A stretch of DNA of 64,000 bases from Acanthosepion lycidas (GCA_963932145.1 OZ010580.1:32459613-32523612); one strand, 5' to 3'. Positions 42,255 to 53,136 are shown, numbered from the stretch's first letter. Numbers and translations: made by a program. Notes: generated by a model from the letters alone, not told the origin.

Positions 42255-42768
42255 TGATGTAATAAAATAGCCTGTCACCCCCATGAGTGACTACACTATA
42301 GGTAGTAATTACCTATAAGTATCTGTGAGTCAACAGACTATGGAGACTAGCTGCAACCTGTTCTAGCTAAACAGTTGAACTCTCTGCCTGAAGGCAGAGA
42401 GGAACCCGGACAAGGCTCTGCCAAAGGGTAGAGTCTTGTTTGGGGAGGTGGACTGCCCCTGAACCCGTTTATACGGGTTCAAAAGAGAATATTTTTGGCT
42501 GAGCCTACGGGTTCAGAGAACCCATGTTAAACTGGCCTTATGCCACATGCAACCCTCGTGGGGTGAGGGGCATAGCTAAATATACTAGTTGGGATCTGTT
42601 GAGTATGACTCAGGCTTACATGAGAACTACCGACCTTCCAATAGTAGCACTCACTACTGGGTTGACTTGCAACGACCTTGTGCATAACTGTTACCGTTAT
42701 TCTTACCTTTACTTATTTTATCCACCTTGTTTTTCAAGTATATATTCCTATTAGCATGGAATATAACA
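42255..42768 (+). mobile_element. Solo LTR, family L1, copy 3, with extra block
   Basis: It starts TGATGTAATAAAATAGCC and ends GGAATATAACA, flanked by perfect 5 bp duplicates TTTAG (42250-42254 and 42769-42773). It matches copies 1 and 2 on both sides, but at 514 bp it holds about 220 bp that they lack. No internal retroelement region remains. Either the extra block inserted into this LTR, or it belongs to a longer parental LTR and the other copies lost it. Confidence 0.88.
42365..42585. repeat. Extra block in the LTR with two tetraloop hairpins
   Basis: The block has more balanced base composition than its surroundings. Hairpin 1 (42380-42401) has a 9 bp perfect stem with TGAA loop (CTCTGCC-TGAA-GGCAGAG core). 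Hairpin 2 (42460-42481) has a 9 bp stem with TTAT loop (GAACCCGT-TTAT-ACGGGTTC core). AGCTAAAC and AGCTAAATA words lie near its two borders. No coding frame. Confidence 0.75.
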
Positions 42769-43734
42769 TTTAGTTTAGTCTCAGACAAGACCTCATTAAT
42801 GGGCATTTGATGAGCATCAAGCCTACTAACAACAGCCTGTAAGTTGAGCTAGTTAATTACTGATTAATGACAGAACTACATTTGTTCATTAAATATTTGT
42901 GGAGGTGATAAAAAGTTCTCAGCCTGACGCACTTTCCAAAAATTAGGTAAATGACAAAAACATCAAATTTACCTTCTTTTTTTTTATGTTCAAGGGCTTC
43001 TTGGTTAGGTTGAGAACTTTTCTGCACCTACCCCTTCATAAATTAGCATAGTAATCACAAAATGTACTTTATTTATGTACTAGTAGGACTACCTGGTGTT
43101 ACCCATGTACATCAAAATAACACCAGAAATCTACACATTCATGATGAACAATATTAATGATAATAATATTTATATTTAAATCAATATCATTTATTTTAAC
43201 AATATTCATTACAATTTAATTTTTTGTCAGTATTTAAATATAAAAAGAAAGTTATTGTGAACTCTGTTCTGAATCATTTGTATGTATGTGTATCTATCTT
43301 AAACTCCAAAACTGCAATATTTAAACTCTGAAAACAATATACGTTAAGATTCCATATGTTCCAAGGAAGGTTTTGATAAACAATTTCTTTCTATATACTC
43401 ATATAGAAATAAATTCTTTATCAAATGTATTTGTAAATTAGATCTTTTTTTTCATTTTAATTCAATAATTTTTCTTTGCCCTTTTTTTAAAGATTTTATT
43501 TATACTTCATAATTTTCTAATGAATAAAAAGTGAAATTTTTTTTTGTAAAAAAAGAAAGCACATTGTCTTTCATAGAAAAATATTTTTTAATTTTAGAAC
43601 AAATAAACCCTTTATTAAATAAAATGATTGCGTATTGTATATTTTTTTCATTTTCAATTTAATCTAATATTTTACCACTCTTTATTTAAAAAACATTGGC
43701 TTTAATCTGACCTTACTTTAGATATGTTTCTCGG
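42769..43734. other. AT-rich stretch, weak R5 repeat head
   Basis: At 43078 TACTAGTAGGACTACCTGGT then GTTACCC resembles the R5 head (32893, 50625). No gene. Confidence 0.45.
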
Positions 43735-43975
43735 AGTTACTCTTATGTTTGATATTTATCCCAGGGATCTGTCTATATTTCTGAGATGAGGTATCATGTA
43801 CACTATTTACATTATTCAGGCTATTGTCCTCATCTTTGTCGCCATATTTATTACAATGTTTCGGCCGTTGTACACTTCGACCTTCTTCAGATGGTTGGGT
43901 TCAGTTCAACATTCCAATTTCCTGAAGAAGGTCAGAGCGTACAACAGCCAAAAGATGAGGACAATTATGCCAGGG
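43735..43975. mobile_element. PLE head-to-head terminal palindrome, copy 2
   Basis: The left arm runs GATCTGTCTATATTTCTGAG, ATTTACATTATTCAGGCTAT, TTTGTCGCCATATTTATTAC, TTTCGGCCGTTGTAC and ACCTTCTTCAG. The right arm inverts the inner part: CTGAAGAAGGTCAGAGC, GTACAACAGCC and AAAAGATGAGGACAAT. The right arm is shorter. Sequence is close to 30001-30478. Two overlapping + frames across it are not genes. Confidence 0.75.
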
Positions 43976-44936
43976 AGATTATATTAAATTGAATAATTAT
44001 ACTTACAGGTTTATGGTATTTAAACATTAAAATTTATTGAAGTAGTTCAATTTTAATTAGAAACTGATAGCAGTAAGAGTGTAATGAAAACAACATTAAT
44101 TAACATTTATGCTGCATATTCTGAAACTAGTTTTAGAAATTGTTTAACTATTGTTTTTGTGTACTGTCATATTTCTTCGTATGAAACAGCTACACATCCA
44201 GAATTGCACTCTAAAGTTTATTTTTGTTGGTAAAATGCAGTCTGCCAATGTAAACCATAAAAAGTAAAAATTTGTTTCTGTAAGAGAGCACACTGTCTTG
44301 CATAGAAAAATATTTTAGAATTTTAAAACAACTGAATACTTTATTAAATAAAATTATTGCCTATGTATTTTTTCTTTTCATTTTCAGTTTAGTTTAATGT
44401 TTTGTCACTGTTTATGTACAAAATAATTTATTAACATAGGATTTATGTATGTAAATAAATAGAAATTTCTTTAATGTCTTTTGCTAAAATTTATTTTTTT
44501 TATATTTGTGCTTTTATATAATATAAATAATTTATTAGCAATAATCTTAAAAAAACATCCTTTATTTAATCTTAAATATTCTACAATACATTTATTTGTG
44601 GGAAAATTAAATAAAATCAATAAATAAAATAATAATAATTAATAATAAAAAAAGAAATTCATTTTCCCATGATGCTAAGAGTAAAGGAACTGGAAATATG
44701 ATTACCCCCACTTAGTTTCATCAAATGCCACTAGGTGGTGCTGCTTAAGTCTGTAAAAAGACAAATATTTACCTGCCTTCTCCTCCTTGCTCCAGTATGC
44801 AGCAGTAGGGAGTAATTACATTCCTGCTGAAGAATGTTAATTTCCAAGGTCCACTGACAACTGAAATCTCTTCTGACTTTCCAATGCATGGCACATACAT
44901 GTGTATTCTGAAACCTCCATCTATGAACTAAGTCAA
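43976..44936. other. AT-rich stretch, no gene recognised
   Basis: 44700-44936 is less AT-rich and probably belongs to the duplicated unit that follows. Confidence 0.4.
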
Positions 44937-45210
44937 GCTTTCTCTTTGGTTGTTCCAACTCAGCACAAAGCTAAGTTGAGCTTGACCATTCATATGATGC
45001 TTATACTTACTTGCCCTAACTTCTGAATCAAGAAAAATAAAACAGATATCCCATAACCATGTTTAAACCTTCCAATAATAAAGTAAGTAAAAACCTTCCT
45101 TTAGTTATTCCAACTCTGTGCAAGGCTGACGAGCTTGACTATTAATATGATGCATATACTTACTTCCCCTAAATTCTGGACCAAAAAGAAAACAGACATA
45201 CCTAAGAGAC
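44937..45210. repeat. Two diverged tandem units, about 110 bp each
   Basis: Unit 1 (44937-45050): GGTTGTTCCAACTCAGCACA, GAGCTTGACCATTCATATGA, TGCTTATACTTACTTGCCCT. Unit 2 (45096-45210): AGTTATTCCAACTCTGTGCA, GAGCTTGACTATTAATATGA, TGCATATACTTACTTCCCCT. Spacing is about 157 bp. Confidence 0.75.
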
Positions 45211-45829
45211 ATTAAGAAGTTAGTGTCACTACAGTAACCATAAGAAAGAATAAATGGTCAGAAGTAGAAACCCTAGTTTTTGTCTGCTTCTTCTTTGTTT
45301 ATCATATGTGAACTGCACTCACCTAAAATACACACAACCTTTTAAGTTCCATATATTCATTATTAATTTATGGACTCGAAGCAGACCTAGCAATTCATTC
45401 TTTCATAAAAAACAAAATTCTGATGTTTGGTTAGAAGTGGGCTTGGCTAAGAACTTTCTAGTGTTGATCTCATATATAAATTTTCAATTTAAAATAGAGA
45501 TGTACATCACTATCAACAAATCAATCTTTTTTTTAAGATTTAAAATGTCCCCACCAGTAAGTCTGTTTATTGGTGTCTCCTTCCAAAATGCTTATAACTG
45601 AACTGCTTTCATTTTAATTTTTGATCTAATCATTACATTAGTATTTAAACCTCTGGACTTTGGAAATATTTTAAGAGTAATTAAACAATAACAACTTGTA
45701 TACATAAACATTATACTACAATTAATTTGAAGTGGATTAGGTAACAAAAATCAGGTTTTCTTTATTCTGTAAAAGGGATATATTATAATTAAAACAAAAA
45801 CTGTTATTTTAGCAAGTATGTCTAAGAAT
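45211..45829. other. AT-rich stretch, no gene recognised
   Basis: A 115-codon + frame (45254-45601) starts in balanced sequence but has no recognised motif or domain. I judge it a chance frame. Confidence 0.4.
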
Positions 45830-46092
45830 GAATGTAATGAATCCAAATTCTAGTCACATTTATTATATTCATTTATGCACAAATACCCTTGGGAAAGGTA
45901 TGAATCCATCTCTTCTCCCCCCCCACTCTCTGCTGGCTATGATTAGAATAGCAGGACAAGCTGAGTTATATAGCCTTGGATGGCAACCAGTCTAATGTAG
46001 AAACAGCAACCTACTGCAGGAAAATCTTCTACCTAGTCAGTCATGAATTGAGAGAGACATGATTGGCCAAGACAGTTAATTGATTGACTGAT
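45830..46092 (+). repeat. tRNA-derived SINE S1, copy 4
   Basis: + strand: ATTCATTTATGCACAAATAC, CCTTGGGAAAGGTATGAATC, CTGCTGGCTATGATTAG, TAGCCTTGGATGGCAACCAG, GCAACCTACTGCAGG and GTCAGTCATGAATTGAGAGA. The head is decayed. Confidence 0.78.
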
Positions 46093-46324
46093 GTCTAAGA
46101 AGAAAGCAATTTAAAATTTTCATTTGTTTTTTTCTTTTAATTTATGGGAAGGAATATTTGGTTCTTACTGAACTCACGTTTTTGGTGCCAGTTTATACTG
46201 ACACTATTTTTTTCCATATCTTGTGACCTCTTCACTTAAAGTTTGCATTTTCTTAATTTCAGATGAAAACTTGAAAATTTTCCAGTATATTTCAGTGAAA
46301 TTTTCATTTTCAAAATTATAGTTT

Positions 46325-46577
46325 TGTCAGATGTCCAGAAATTGCTGTTGCTTTCTGTCTGAAATACGTCTCGTCTCGCCAAAGACTAGAAGAGCCGTGC
46401 TCTCCCACGTCCACTCACCTGGTTTTTAATGGTAGTGTTGTTCTCTTTTGCAAATAAGTCTGCTGCATAAAAATGGCAGTAGGTGTACGCACACGCGACC
46501 GACTCTCAAAGAATGGTTCGACACGCGAGGCAGTGAATTCGCTTTGCTCCTGGTAAGTCACTGTCACTTCTATTACA
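46325..46577 (-). mobile_element. 3' LTR of Ty3/gypsy element G2
   Basis: 253 bp from TGTCAGATGTCCAGAAATTG to ATTACA on the + strand, same length as its partner at 49648-49900 with about 20 differences by eye (about 92 percent identity). Outside it, AGTTT (46320-46324) compares with AATTT after the other LTR, a 4/5 target duplication. Confidence 0.92.
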
Positions 46578-46599
46578 CTCCCCCCTGATCATATGATCA

Positions 46600-47580
46600 C
46601 ATAAGTGACAGTGAGGGGCTGGTCGTTTCACCCTTGCACTCCTTCGCGGTGGTATAACCATGTCTTCCTCCCTGGCTGAACCGTCAGATGTGTCCTGGTC
46701 TGAATCATATTCCGGGGGATCAATAAGGATCAAGTCTACCTCTCGCTTTCAGATGGCGTGTCGCTGCTGCTTGCACTGGAGCTTGGTTCTTGCCATTCAT
46801 GACTCCCTGACGTTGTGTCACCGCCATCATCTGCTGGTAACAATGAAGTGAGCCATGGACGTACATCTCCCAGCGATGACTACCAACTGTGGACTGTTTA
46901 TCCCCGTGATACGATCTTTCACAAACTTTGACGCGCAGCGTCCGTGCAGATTTTTTATCCAAACTGCGTCTCCTTCTTTATACTGAGTCGAAGTCGCCTG
47001 GTTAGGCGAGGGCACAACGTCAATTCCTTTTATTCAAATTTTGTACGAATGCAGCGGATTGGCGGGTGCAGAAGAGGCAGACACATCATCCCTGGGTGTG
47101 ATGTTATACCAATACACGGCCTCCATAACAGAGCAGCTCTTTTTCGCAGCAATCCGTTTGATTGCCCGATGACACCTCTCTACAATACCATTTCCAGATG
47201 GTTTCTACACGCAGCGCGGTCGGAACTGGATGCCCATTCTTCTGTGAATTGTTTGAATTGCTGACTGCGGAATGCAGTGTCATTATCAGCTAGGATCTCC
47301 ACTGGGGCACCACGTTTGAAAAACACTGACTCCAATTGCCGGAAACCTTGTGGGGTCGCAATCGATCAGAGTCAAAAAATGGCGACCGTTTTAGTGTGTG
47401 ATCTCCATTCCCAGATGGCTCCAAGTTTCACGCACACTGAGCTCTCCCTTCTGCCATTGCACAGAAGCTGGATTTATTGACTGACACTGTTCACAACTTC
47501 GAACGACCAATTTCACTGCTGCTATCGACATGGACGGGTTGCTCCTATGTGCAAAATACAGTGTCCGTTTAACTCCAGGG
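46600..47580 (-). pseudogene. G2 integrase
   Basis: Minus strand, frame-broken. The zinc-binding end has YFAHRSNPSMSIAAVKLVV then RSCEQCQSINP (about 47545-47480). The catalytic core has HFLTLIDCDPTRF (first Asp) and EILADNDTAFRSQQFKQF (second Asp in DND). The third acidic residue region is scrambled near 47180-47130. The C-terminal part reads YKEGDAVWIKNLHGRCASKF and ends in an Asp/Glu-rich tail with MILIDPPEYDSDQDTSDGSA and PPRRSARV. At least three frame changes. In life it joins element DNA to the genome. Confidence 0.82.
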
Positions 47581-47591
47581 TGCCCACTGTC

Positions 47592-48120
47592 TCAATGAAT
47601 CTCAGTTAACTGAGCAGGGCTTGGGTTTCCTATGGCAAAAGCACATACTGGCTGAACAGTTTCAAGTTCCTTCACATTGTTGAACCACCTCTGGGGAACT
47701 CTAGTCAGCAAGTCAGCTCGGTTCTGGTCAGATCTAACTAGAGCTATGTCAACCGAAAGAGAAGTTAGAGTTTCAAGTCGTCGCCTTATGAGCATCTCGC
47801 TAGCGGCCTTGGTGTTCAGCCAAGACTTTCCTGTAAGGGTATTAGTCACCCAATGGTACACACAGAGGGAGTCTGTATTCACATGTAATACCGTAGCCTG
47901 CCATTTTAGCGCGAGGTTGATTCCCTTCAGCACAGCATCCAGTTCAGCCACATTGATATGCTGGGTATTTTTTATCGACCGTAGCCAGCATGCATCCTCG
48001 ATGATGGCTCCCTTAGCCTCGAGCGCTACTCCTACAGCCAGCGAACTCGCATCCATCCACGTCTAGCTCCTTCGTATTCACGCACCATTCTCCCTGTGCA
48101 GGATCCAGTTAGTGAGCCTG
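47592..48120 (-). pseudogene. G2 RNase H domain
   Basis: A 154-codon open minus frame (48056-47592) reads DASSLAVGVALEAKGAIIED, then INVAELDAVLKGINLALKW, VLHVNTDSLCVYHWV, SLSVDIALVRSDQNRADLLT and RVPQRWFNN. The acidic residues of an RNase H fold are in place: D in DASSLAV, E in AELDA, D in NTDS, D in NRADLL. So this is the most intact piece of the element. Upstream text GEWCVNTKELDV connects to it after a one-base shift. Confidence 0.85.
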
Positions 48121-48157
48121 GGCGAGGGTGTCCGTTATTATACATTCCAGGGGAGCA

Positions 48158-48890
48158 TCACAAATTTTGTTGTCCCAGTTTTGTGTTATGGCAGTGGCTT
48201 GACATTGCTCTATTTATAGTTTCATTCTGTGCTAACACAGCCTTGAGCACATCTCGCATTATCAGGGGCGCTACATTCAGGCCGAACCCCAGCCTGGTCA
48301 AACAATATCGCTTCCCTTTAAACATAACTCTTTGATATGGCCACAGGGATTTTTCAACACGGATCTGTAGATATGCTTTCCTGAGGTCCAGAATGGACAC
48401 ATTCGCACCCTGCTGTCTTCAGTCTCGCAGTTTTTCTGCGCAAACATCCGCGGCACCTGTGAATGTTTCAAGGTAGATATTCAGTTCCCGATAGTCCATC
48501 ACAGGACGCACCTTATGCTTGTTGGCCTGCAGCACGGCCATCAGTGGTATCAGTCCCTTGGGTGGGCCAAACTCCTTGTTACTGTACGGCACCAACCAAC
48601 CATTGTCCATCCATGTTTGTAATTCATGCTTGTACTCCTCTCTCATCTCGCTGGATACTGGATATTCAGAGATCCGATTCTGAAGTTTCCCTGGTGCATG
48701 ACCTGCCGACCACTTCCAGGCTGCGACCCAAACTCCCTGCCGTTCATTGAATTTCACACTGAAATCGGCTTTGCGGATACAAATCGCTGCACAAATGGGC
48801 CGTGGTTTTTCAAACTCCACACTTCCATGCTGCATGATGCGAACTCCACCCAGAGTCAAGGAGAGCCGAACATGGTGTGCCATCAACACA
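48158..48890 (-). pseudogene. G2 reverse transcriptase, catalytic YxDD deleted
   Basis: The N-terminal frame (48889-48419) has RISEYPVSSEMREEYKHELQ, WLVPYSNKEFGPPKGLIPL and KHKVRPVMDYRELN. The next frame (48400-48158) has MSILDLRKAYLQIRVEKSLW (first catalytic Asp in LDLRKAY) and YCLTRLGFGLNVAPLIM. After AQNETINRA the expected Y-x-D-D box and thumb are missing, and text jumps to the region before RNase H at about 48150-48110. One frame change at about 48410. Confidence 0.85.
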
Positions 48891-49025
48891 CACAGTAATG
48901 ATGGGTAGCACTGAGTTTACTTGCTGTTTGGGGAGTGAACTGGTGCTGAAGTCTCGTCCCCGCTCCATTTTCCGGACAATTTTTGGCCAGATGACCGGTC
49001 TTGTTGCATCAATAGCAACGCGCAT
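48810..49025 (-). pseudogene. G2 aspartic protease
   Basis: Reads LPIITVCVDGTPCSALLDSG, with the retroviral protease active-site triad region A-L-L-D-S-G at about 48850-48865, then WSSHHAAWKC. The second half of the protease overlaps the frame change into RT. It would process Gag-Pol. Confidence 0.75.
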
Positions 49026-49631
49026 TAGTTGCCCTTCGCCTCTTCATGCAGTCCCTCGCAAAGTGATTGGGCCCATTACATTCATAGCATGTGACAAGTG
49101 GGCCCATGTCTGAGGATCGAGGAGTCTGGGAGGGCTGCACCGCAGCGATGACTGGTTCCCTCTCTGCTGTCTCGTCCTTTATGATTGCCCGAGCTTGGGC
49201 CAATAGCTTCTCGAGAGACATATCATCCGCCCTGGCTGAGGACCGCAGGAGCCTTTTAACAGGATCAGGAAGCCCCCGCACGAACACGCATGCCATCACA
49301 CTGTCTGGCACTCCTCCAAAAAGGATGGACAGCTTCCGTAGATCGGCCAAATATACATCTACGGTCTCACCCGGACACAATACACGTGCCTCGAATTGTT
49401 CATACGCCGTGAATTTATCAGGGGCAAATGCTGTCATCAATGCTCCCTTGATTCGAGCCACGTCCGATTTCTCTTCCGTAGATAGTTGCTGGTAAACCGT
49501 GAATGCTCCCCTGGTTAAGCGAAGAGGGATGACACGATCAAGCCGCTTCACTCCTGATAGGTCGCACACCTATTCCAACTTCCAGTCCCGTCAAACTCGG
49601 GAATAATTTTAAAATCAAACCGGCCGTCCAT
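49009..49631 (-). pseudogene. G2 gag (capsid and zinc knuckle)
   Basis: A start ATG at 49631 opens MDGRFDFKIIPEFDGTGSWN, but the frame ends after about 25 codons. A second frame (49569-49009) continues CDLSGVKRLDRVIPLRLTRG, AFTVYQQLSTEEKSDVARIK, FEARVLCPGETVDVYLADLR and the end of capsid. The nucleocapsid zinc knuckle is CYECNGPNHFARDC (49048-49089). The break between WNR and VCDL looks like a short deletion with frameshift. The ATG is only 16 bp from the LTR. Confidence 0.85.
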
Positions 49632-49647
49632 ATTCACCGAAATAGCT

Positions 49648-49900
49648 TGTCAGATGTCCAGAAATTGCTGTCACTTTCTGTCAGCAATATGTCTTGTCTT
49701 GCCGAAGCCTAGAAGAGCCGTACTCTCCCACGTCCACTCGCCTGGTTTTTAATGGTAGCGTTGTTTTCTTATGCAAATAAGTCTGCTGCATAAAACTGGC
49801 AGTAGGCGTACGCACGCGTGACCGACTCTCAGAGAATGGTTCGACACGCGAGGCAGCGAATTCGCTTTGCTCCTGGTAAGTCACTGTCACTTCTATTACA
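49648..49900 (-). mobile_element. 5' LTR of Ty3/gypsy element G2
   Basis: 253 bp, paired with 46325-46577. On the element strand it runs TGTAATAGAAGTGACAGTGA to CATCTGACA. No 18 bp TGG-type primer-binding site follows it directly; the first 16 bases before the gag ATG are AGCTATTTCGGTGAAT. Confidence 0.92.
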
Positions 49901-50624
49901 AATTTATAACTAGCTTAAAAGCTGCCCCATCAAGCTGAATTTAAGCTAGCTCCTGCAGAGGGCTCCTGATTGGGCCTTCATCACAATAAGTAGGGAGGAG
50001 TAGCTGTGATAGGCTATAATAAATTACAGAACTCAAAATTGATCACTGCATTTATGTATTGCATTAATATTTAAGCTTACCTTCTAACAATAATTTTTCT
50101 GCTACCACTTAATTTAAGGACAATTTGATGTATGTAGGTCCTTACTTTTCATACAAACAATTATTTTTATTTTATGGGTGACCTTCACTGGATTTTGCAA
50201 TTAATTTTGATTATTCGTAAATTTAATTCCAAGTTATGAAAAATTGTTATTGTACAAAAAGATTAGTCACAAAAAATCACGTAAAAAAATTGCCAAAAAC
50301 AATCTCAGTAATGAAAACTTGGGAATCCAAAATTTCAGGATAGCAGGTCCAGATCTGACAGAGAATGTTTTTAATTTGCTCATAGTGTAGGCCTGATTCC
50401 AAAATGGTAGAGATATATTGGGCTACGGCCTCTAGGAGTAAAGTTGAAAAGGTGTGACATAATGACACAATGACATTTGCATTTATTATATAGATTATAG
50501 TTTAGATATATGAAAAAAAGGTGTCAGTTTCAACTGTTACTTGGAGGGTATAGGTAAAGATTATTTCTTTTAGTTTATAAAAAAACAAATATCCTGATGT
50601 AATACTGTATTTTATGACTGACTA
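49901..50624. other. AT-rich stretch, no gene recognised
   Basis: An ACTAGCTTAAA/TTTAAGCTAG inverted pair occurs at 49909-49957. A 63-codon minus frame (50468-50277) has no recognised motif. Confidence 0.4.
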
Positions 50625-51390
50625 GCAGCATGGCCCAGTGTTGCCTGTGCTTGATTAAAAAATCGTACGACTCATACAGCAATCGCTATCACTTGACTTA
50701 AAATATTTTTGCCCTTCCTTGCCTTTAAAGGAGTGCTCTTTGCTGTGCTGATGTTGTTACATGCCTTACTTCTTGCCTATCTCACATTGCGAATTTTTTC
50801 TAAGCTCTATACCAAACATTAAATCTGTCACGAAAAAAGAACTAAACAAAATGAACACAAAACGATCAGCTTTAAAAAAGGACTCGTAACAGGAAAAACC
50901 AAATGAAAAAAAGAATGTTAACAACAAATAATTTTTCACACCTAACCCAGTTCTGCAGAATCAGAATCAACGTTGAGTTTAAGCAAGCGAATGAGCCAAT
51001 TGGAGTAAAGTGCCATGAAGTTTTAAATTTTCCCCACTTGTGATGAATGCAGCTATCAATTTTTTTTTTGCATGCTAGCATGCTAGTTAACATTCGTGTC
51101 AGTCAGCTGTTGGCTCTCACACTTGCCAACAGAATCTTCCTGCCTATTCATGGCAGCCAGTTATAGGCTCTCACTCTGGCCAGTAGAAAATGGCTGCAAA
51201 CTACATGAAAACTGCTGTAGAAACATGAAAAAATCGATTATTTCCACTATCGATGGGAGTTGGGAAATGCAATGTCACTCTTGGCCTTCCCGCTAACTTG
51301 GAGCATGTGCATGTAAATTTTGAAAATTGCAGCCGTGCATTCGTCATGCACACACACACACACATCCTGCCTTTTATAGATAGAGATTGT
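50625..51390 (+). repeat. Interspersed repeat R5, copy 2
   Basis: The head ACTAGCAGCATGGCCCAGTG then TTGCCTGTGC matches 32893. It ends with a (CA)n run at 51347-51364 and CCTTTTATAGATAGAG. The middle contains CAGCTGTTGGCTCTCACACT and a near repeat CAGTTATAGGCTCTCACTCT. No coding frame recognised. Confidence 0.6.
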
Positions 51391-52179
51391 TATAAAACAT
51401 TGGCAATTTGTTAAATATCTGTTTTTTTTCAATGGGTTGCTTTAAATTACAACTGAAGGAGACAACTAAAAATGAAAGAATTGATTAATCTATTGAATTT
51501 ATTGTTCACATTCTGTTTTATTTAGTAAATGTAACATTATGTGTGTAGAGGATAATAATTTGGGGTTGAGGATTAAGAGATTAAGAAAAAAGAAGTATAT
51601 TCTAAGTAAAAAAAAAAAAAAAAGTCACAGATTGTTGGAAATATATTTATATTTCTGAAATATGATATATTTGATAGGGTCAGTTGAAAAGCTGGATTCA
51701 TCAGTTCCATTTCATTGGAATATAAAGTGATGAATCAGTAACTAGAGAGAAGGTAAGATTTCCTGGTAAAAAAAAAAAAAAAAAAAAAGGAATTTCTCCC
51801 TCCAAAATTCTTCAATGAAAATTTTTGCTATGTAGGGTATGTGTCTGCAGTGCTAAGATAAGGAAATTTTTCTCAATCACTAAACCCTCTCTGTTATTGA
51901 CAAGTAGCTGACAAAATTATTTTCTTACTGGGGTCTATAAAAGTAGCCAATACAGACCACATACAGTGTGCTATTTATTAATACAAGAAAACATTTCTCC
52001 TGGTTAAAAAGACAGTTGATTTGAATTTCACTAAGGAATAGAGGTAGTGTAACTTTGGTATATTTACCTGGAGACAATTGTGGAGATTAACATAGAGACA
52101 CAACTGAGACAGCTTACTATAGGACAATGACCATAGTCACTAAACACCAGCCTGAGCTACATTTCTAACTATTGTGACG
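51391..52179. other. AT-rich stretch with two poly(A) runs
   Basis: A-runs at 51609-51623 and 51769-51788 may be tails of unrecognised retrotransposed sequences. No gene. Confidence 0.45.
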
Positions 52180-52290
52180 TGGATTCGGAACTCATATAAC
52201 TTATAACTAATGAAGATTCAGGAACTCCTATGAGTTGTAACTGAAGTTACAAGGATTTTGGAAACTCATACAGAGTGAACAAGTATGAAA
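52180..52290. repeat. Three-unit degenerate tandem repeat
   Basis: GGATTCGGAACTCATATAAC, AGATTCAGGAACTCCTATGA and AGGATTTTGGAAACTCATAC start successive units spaced about 34-40 bp. It precedes the gag of gypsy copy 3. Confidence 0.65.
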
Positions 52291-52379
52291 AAAATTATAC
52301 TTGTTGCTTCAGGAAAAAGGATATGGGTGATGACAAAAATTGGTTTAAAAAAAAATTTTTTTTTCTTGATGTGTAGAAG

Positions 52380-53040
52380 AAGAAAAAAATTCTTGCAAAT
52401 ATGGAGCAAATTTTATCTTCAATAGTTGAAATTCAACAGCAACAACAACAACAAAATCAACAGTTGCTAGAACTACAAAAACAGCAACAGAAGTTGTTGA
52501 ATATAATTCTGAAGAAAACAAAAAATTCTTTGTCTTTTATACCAGATGCAGTCCAAAATACCATATCAGAATTTGTATACAATCCTGATGAAGGACTGAC
52601 TTTTTCTGTGTATTTTTGTAGATATGAACAAATTCAGTCAGGAGTGCAGCGTCTGGGAAGATAAGTGAAAAACGAGATTGTTGTTGAGGAAAATAGCTCT
52701 GATAGAGTATGAAAAAATACTGCAACTACATATTGCTGAAAAAGCAGGTGAAATCAGGTTTGAAGACATGGTACACATTCTGACAAAAATCTTTAATGGC
52801 AAGAGTTCTCTGTTTAATTCTCATTCGAGGTACATAAATCTGATCAAAAAAGAGGCTAAAAGATTTTATCACGTATGCTGGTATCATCAACAAAGAATGT
52901 GAAAAGTTTAGTATAAAGGAAATGACTCTAGGTATGTTCAAAGGGTTAATTTTCATTCAAGGTTTAACAGCTAAAAAAGATGCTGAAATATGAGCTAAAA
53001 CTGAAAATTGAACAAAACAGTAACATTATACTGCAAGAAA
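52380..53040 (+). pseudogene. G1 copy 3 gag (pol deleted)
   Basis: An 87-codon frame (52401-52664) opens MEQILSSIVEIQQQQQQQNQ, with a Gln-rich coiled-coil-like start, then KNSLSFIPDAVQNTISEFVY and PDEGLTFSVYFCRYEQIQSG. It parallels copy 1 and copy 2 gag. Later frames continue to TRYINLIKKEAKRFYHV-like text and KGLIFIQGLTA. At about 53040 it jumps to the 3' end of the internal region (CCAGAAAGAG), so zinc knuckle and all of pol are gone. No 5' LTR found. Confidence 0.75.
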
Positions 53041-53136
53041 CAGTGGCAAACTCTCCAGAAAGAGTGGGGGGGGGGGAGATACTAATACTAATAAAAAATA
53101 AAATATTTATAAAAGTATAAATCTCAAAAATGGGAA

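Noticed and set aside
45254..45601. 115-codon frame as a gene
   Set aside because: No domain, no repeat of it elsewhere in the window, and composition drifts to AT-rich at the end; consistent with chance.
47677..48066. + strand frames across 46.6-49.5 kb as genes
   Set aside because: They are shadows of the minus-strand gypsy pol and gag, kept open by GC-rich codons.
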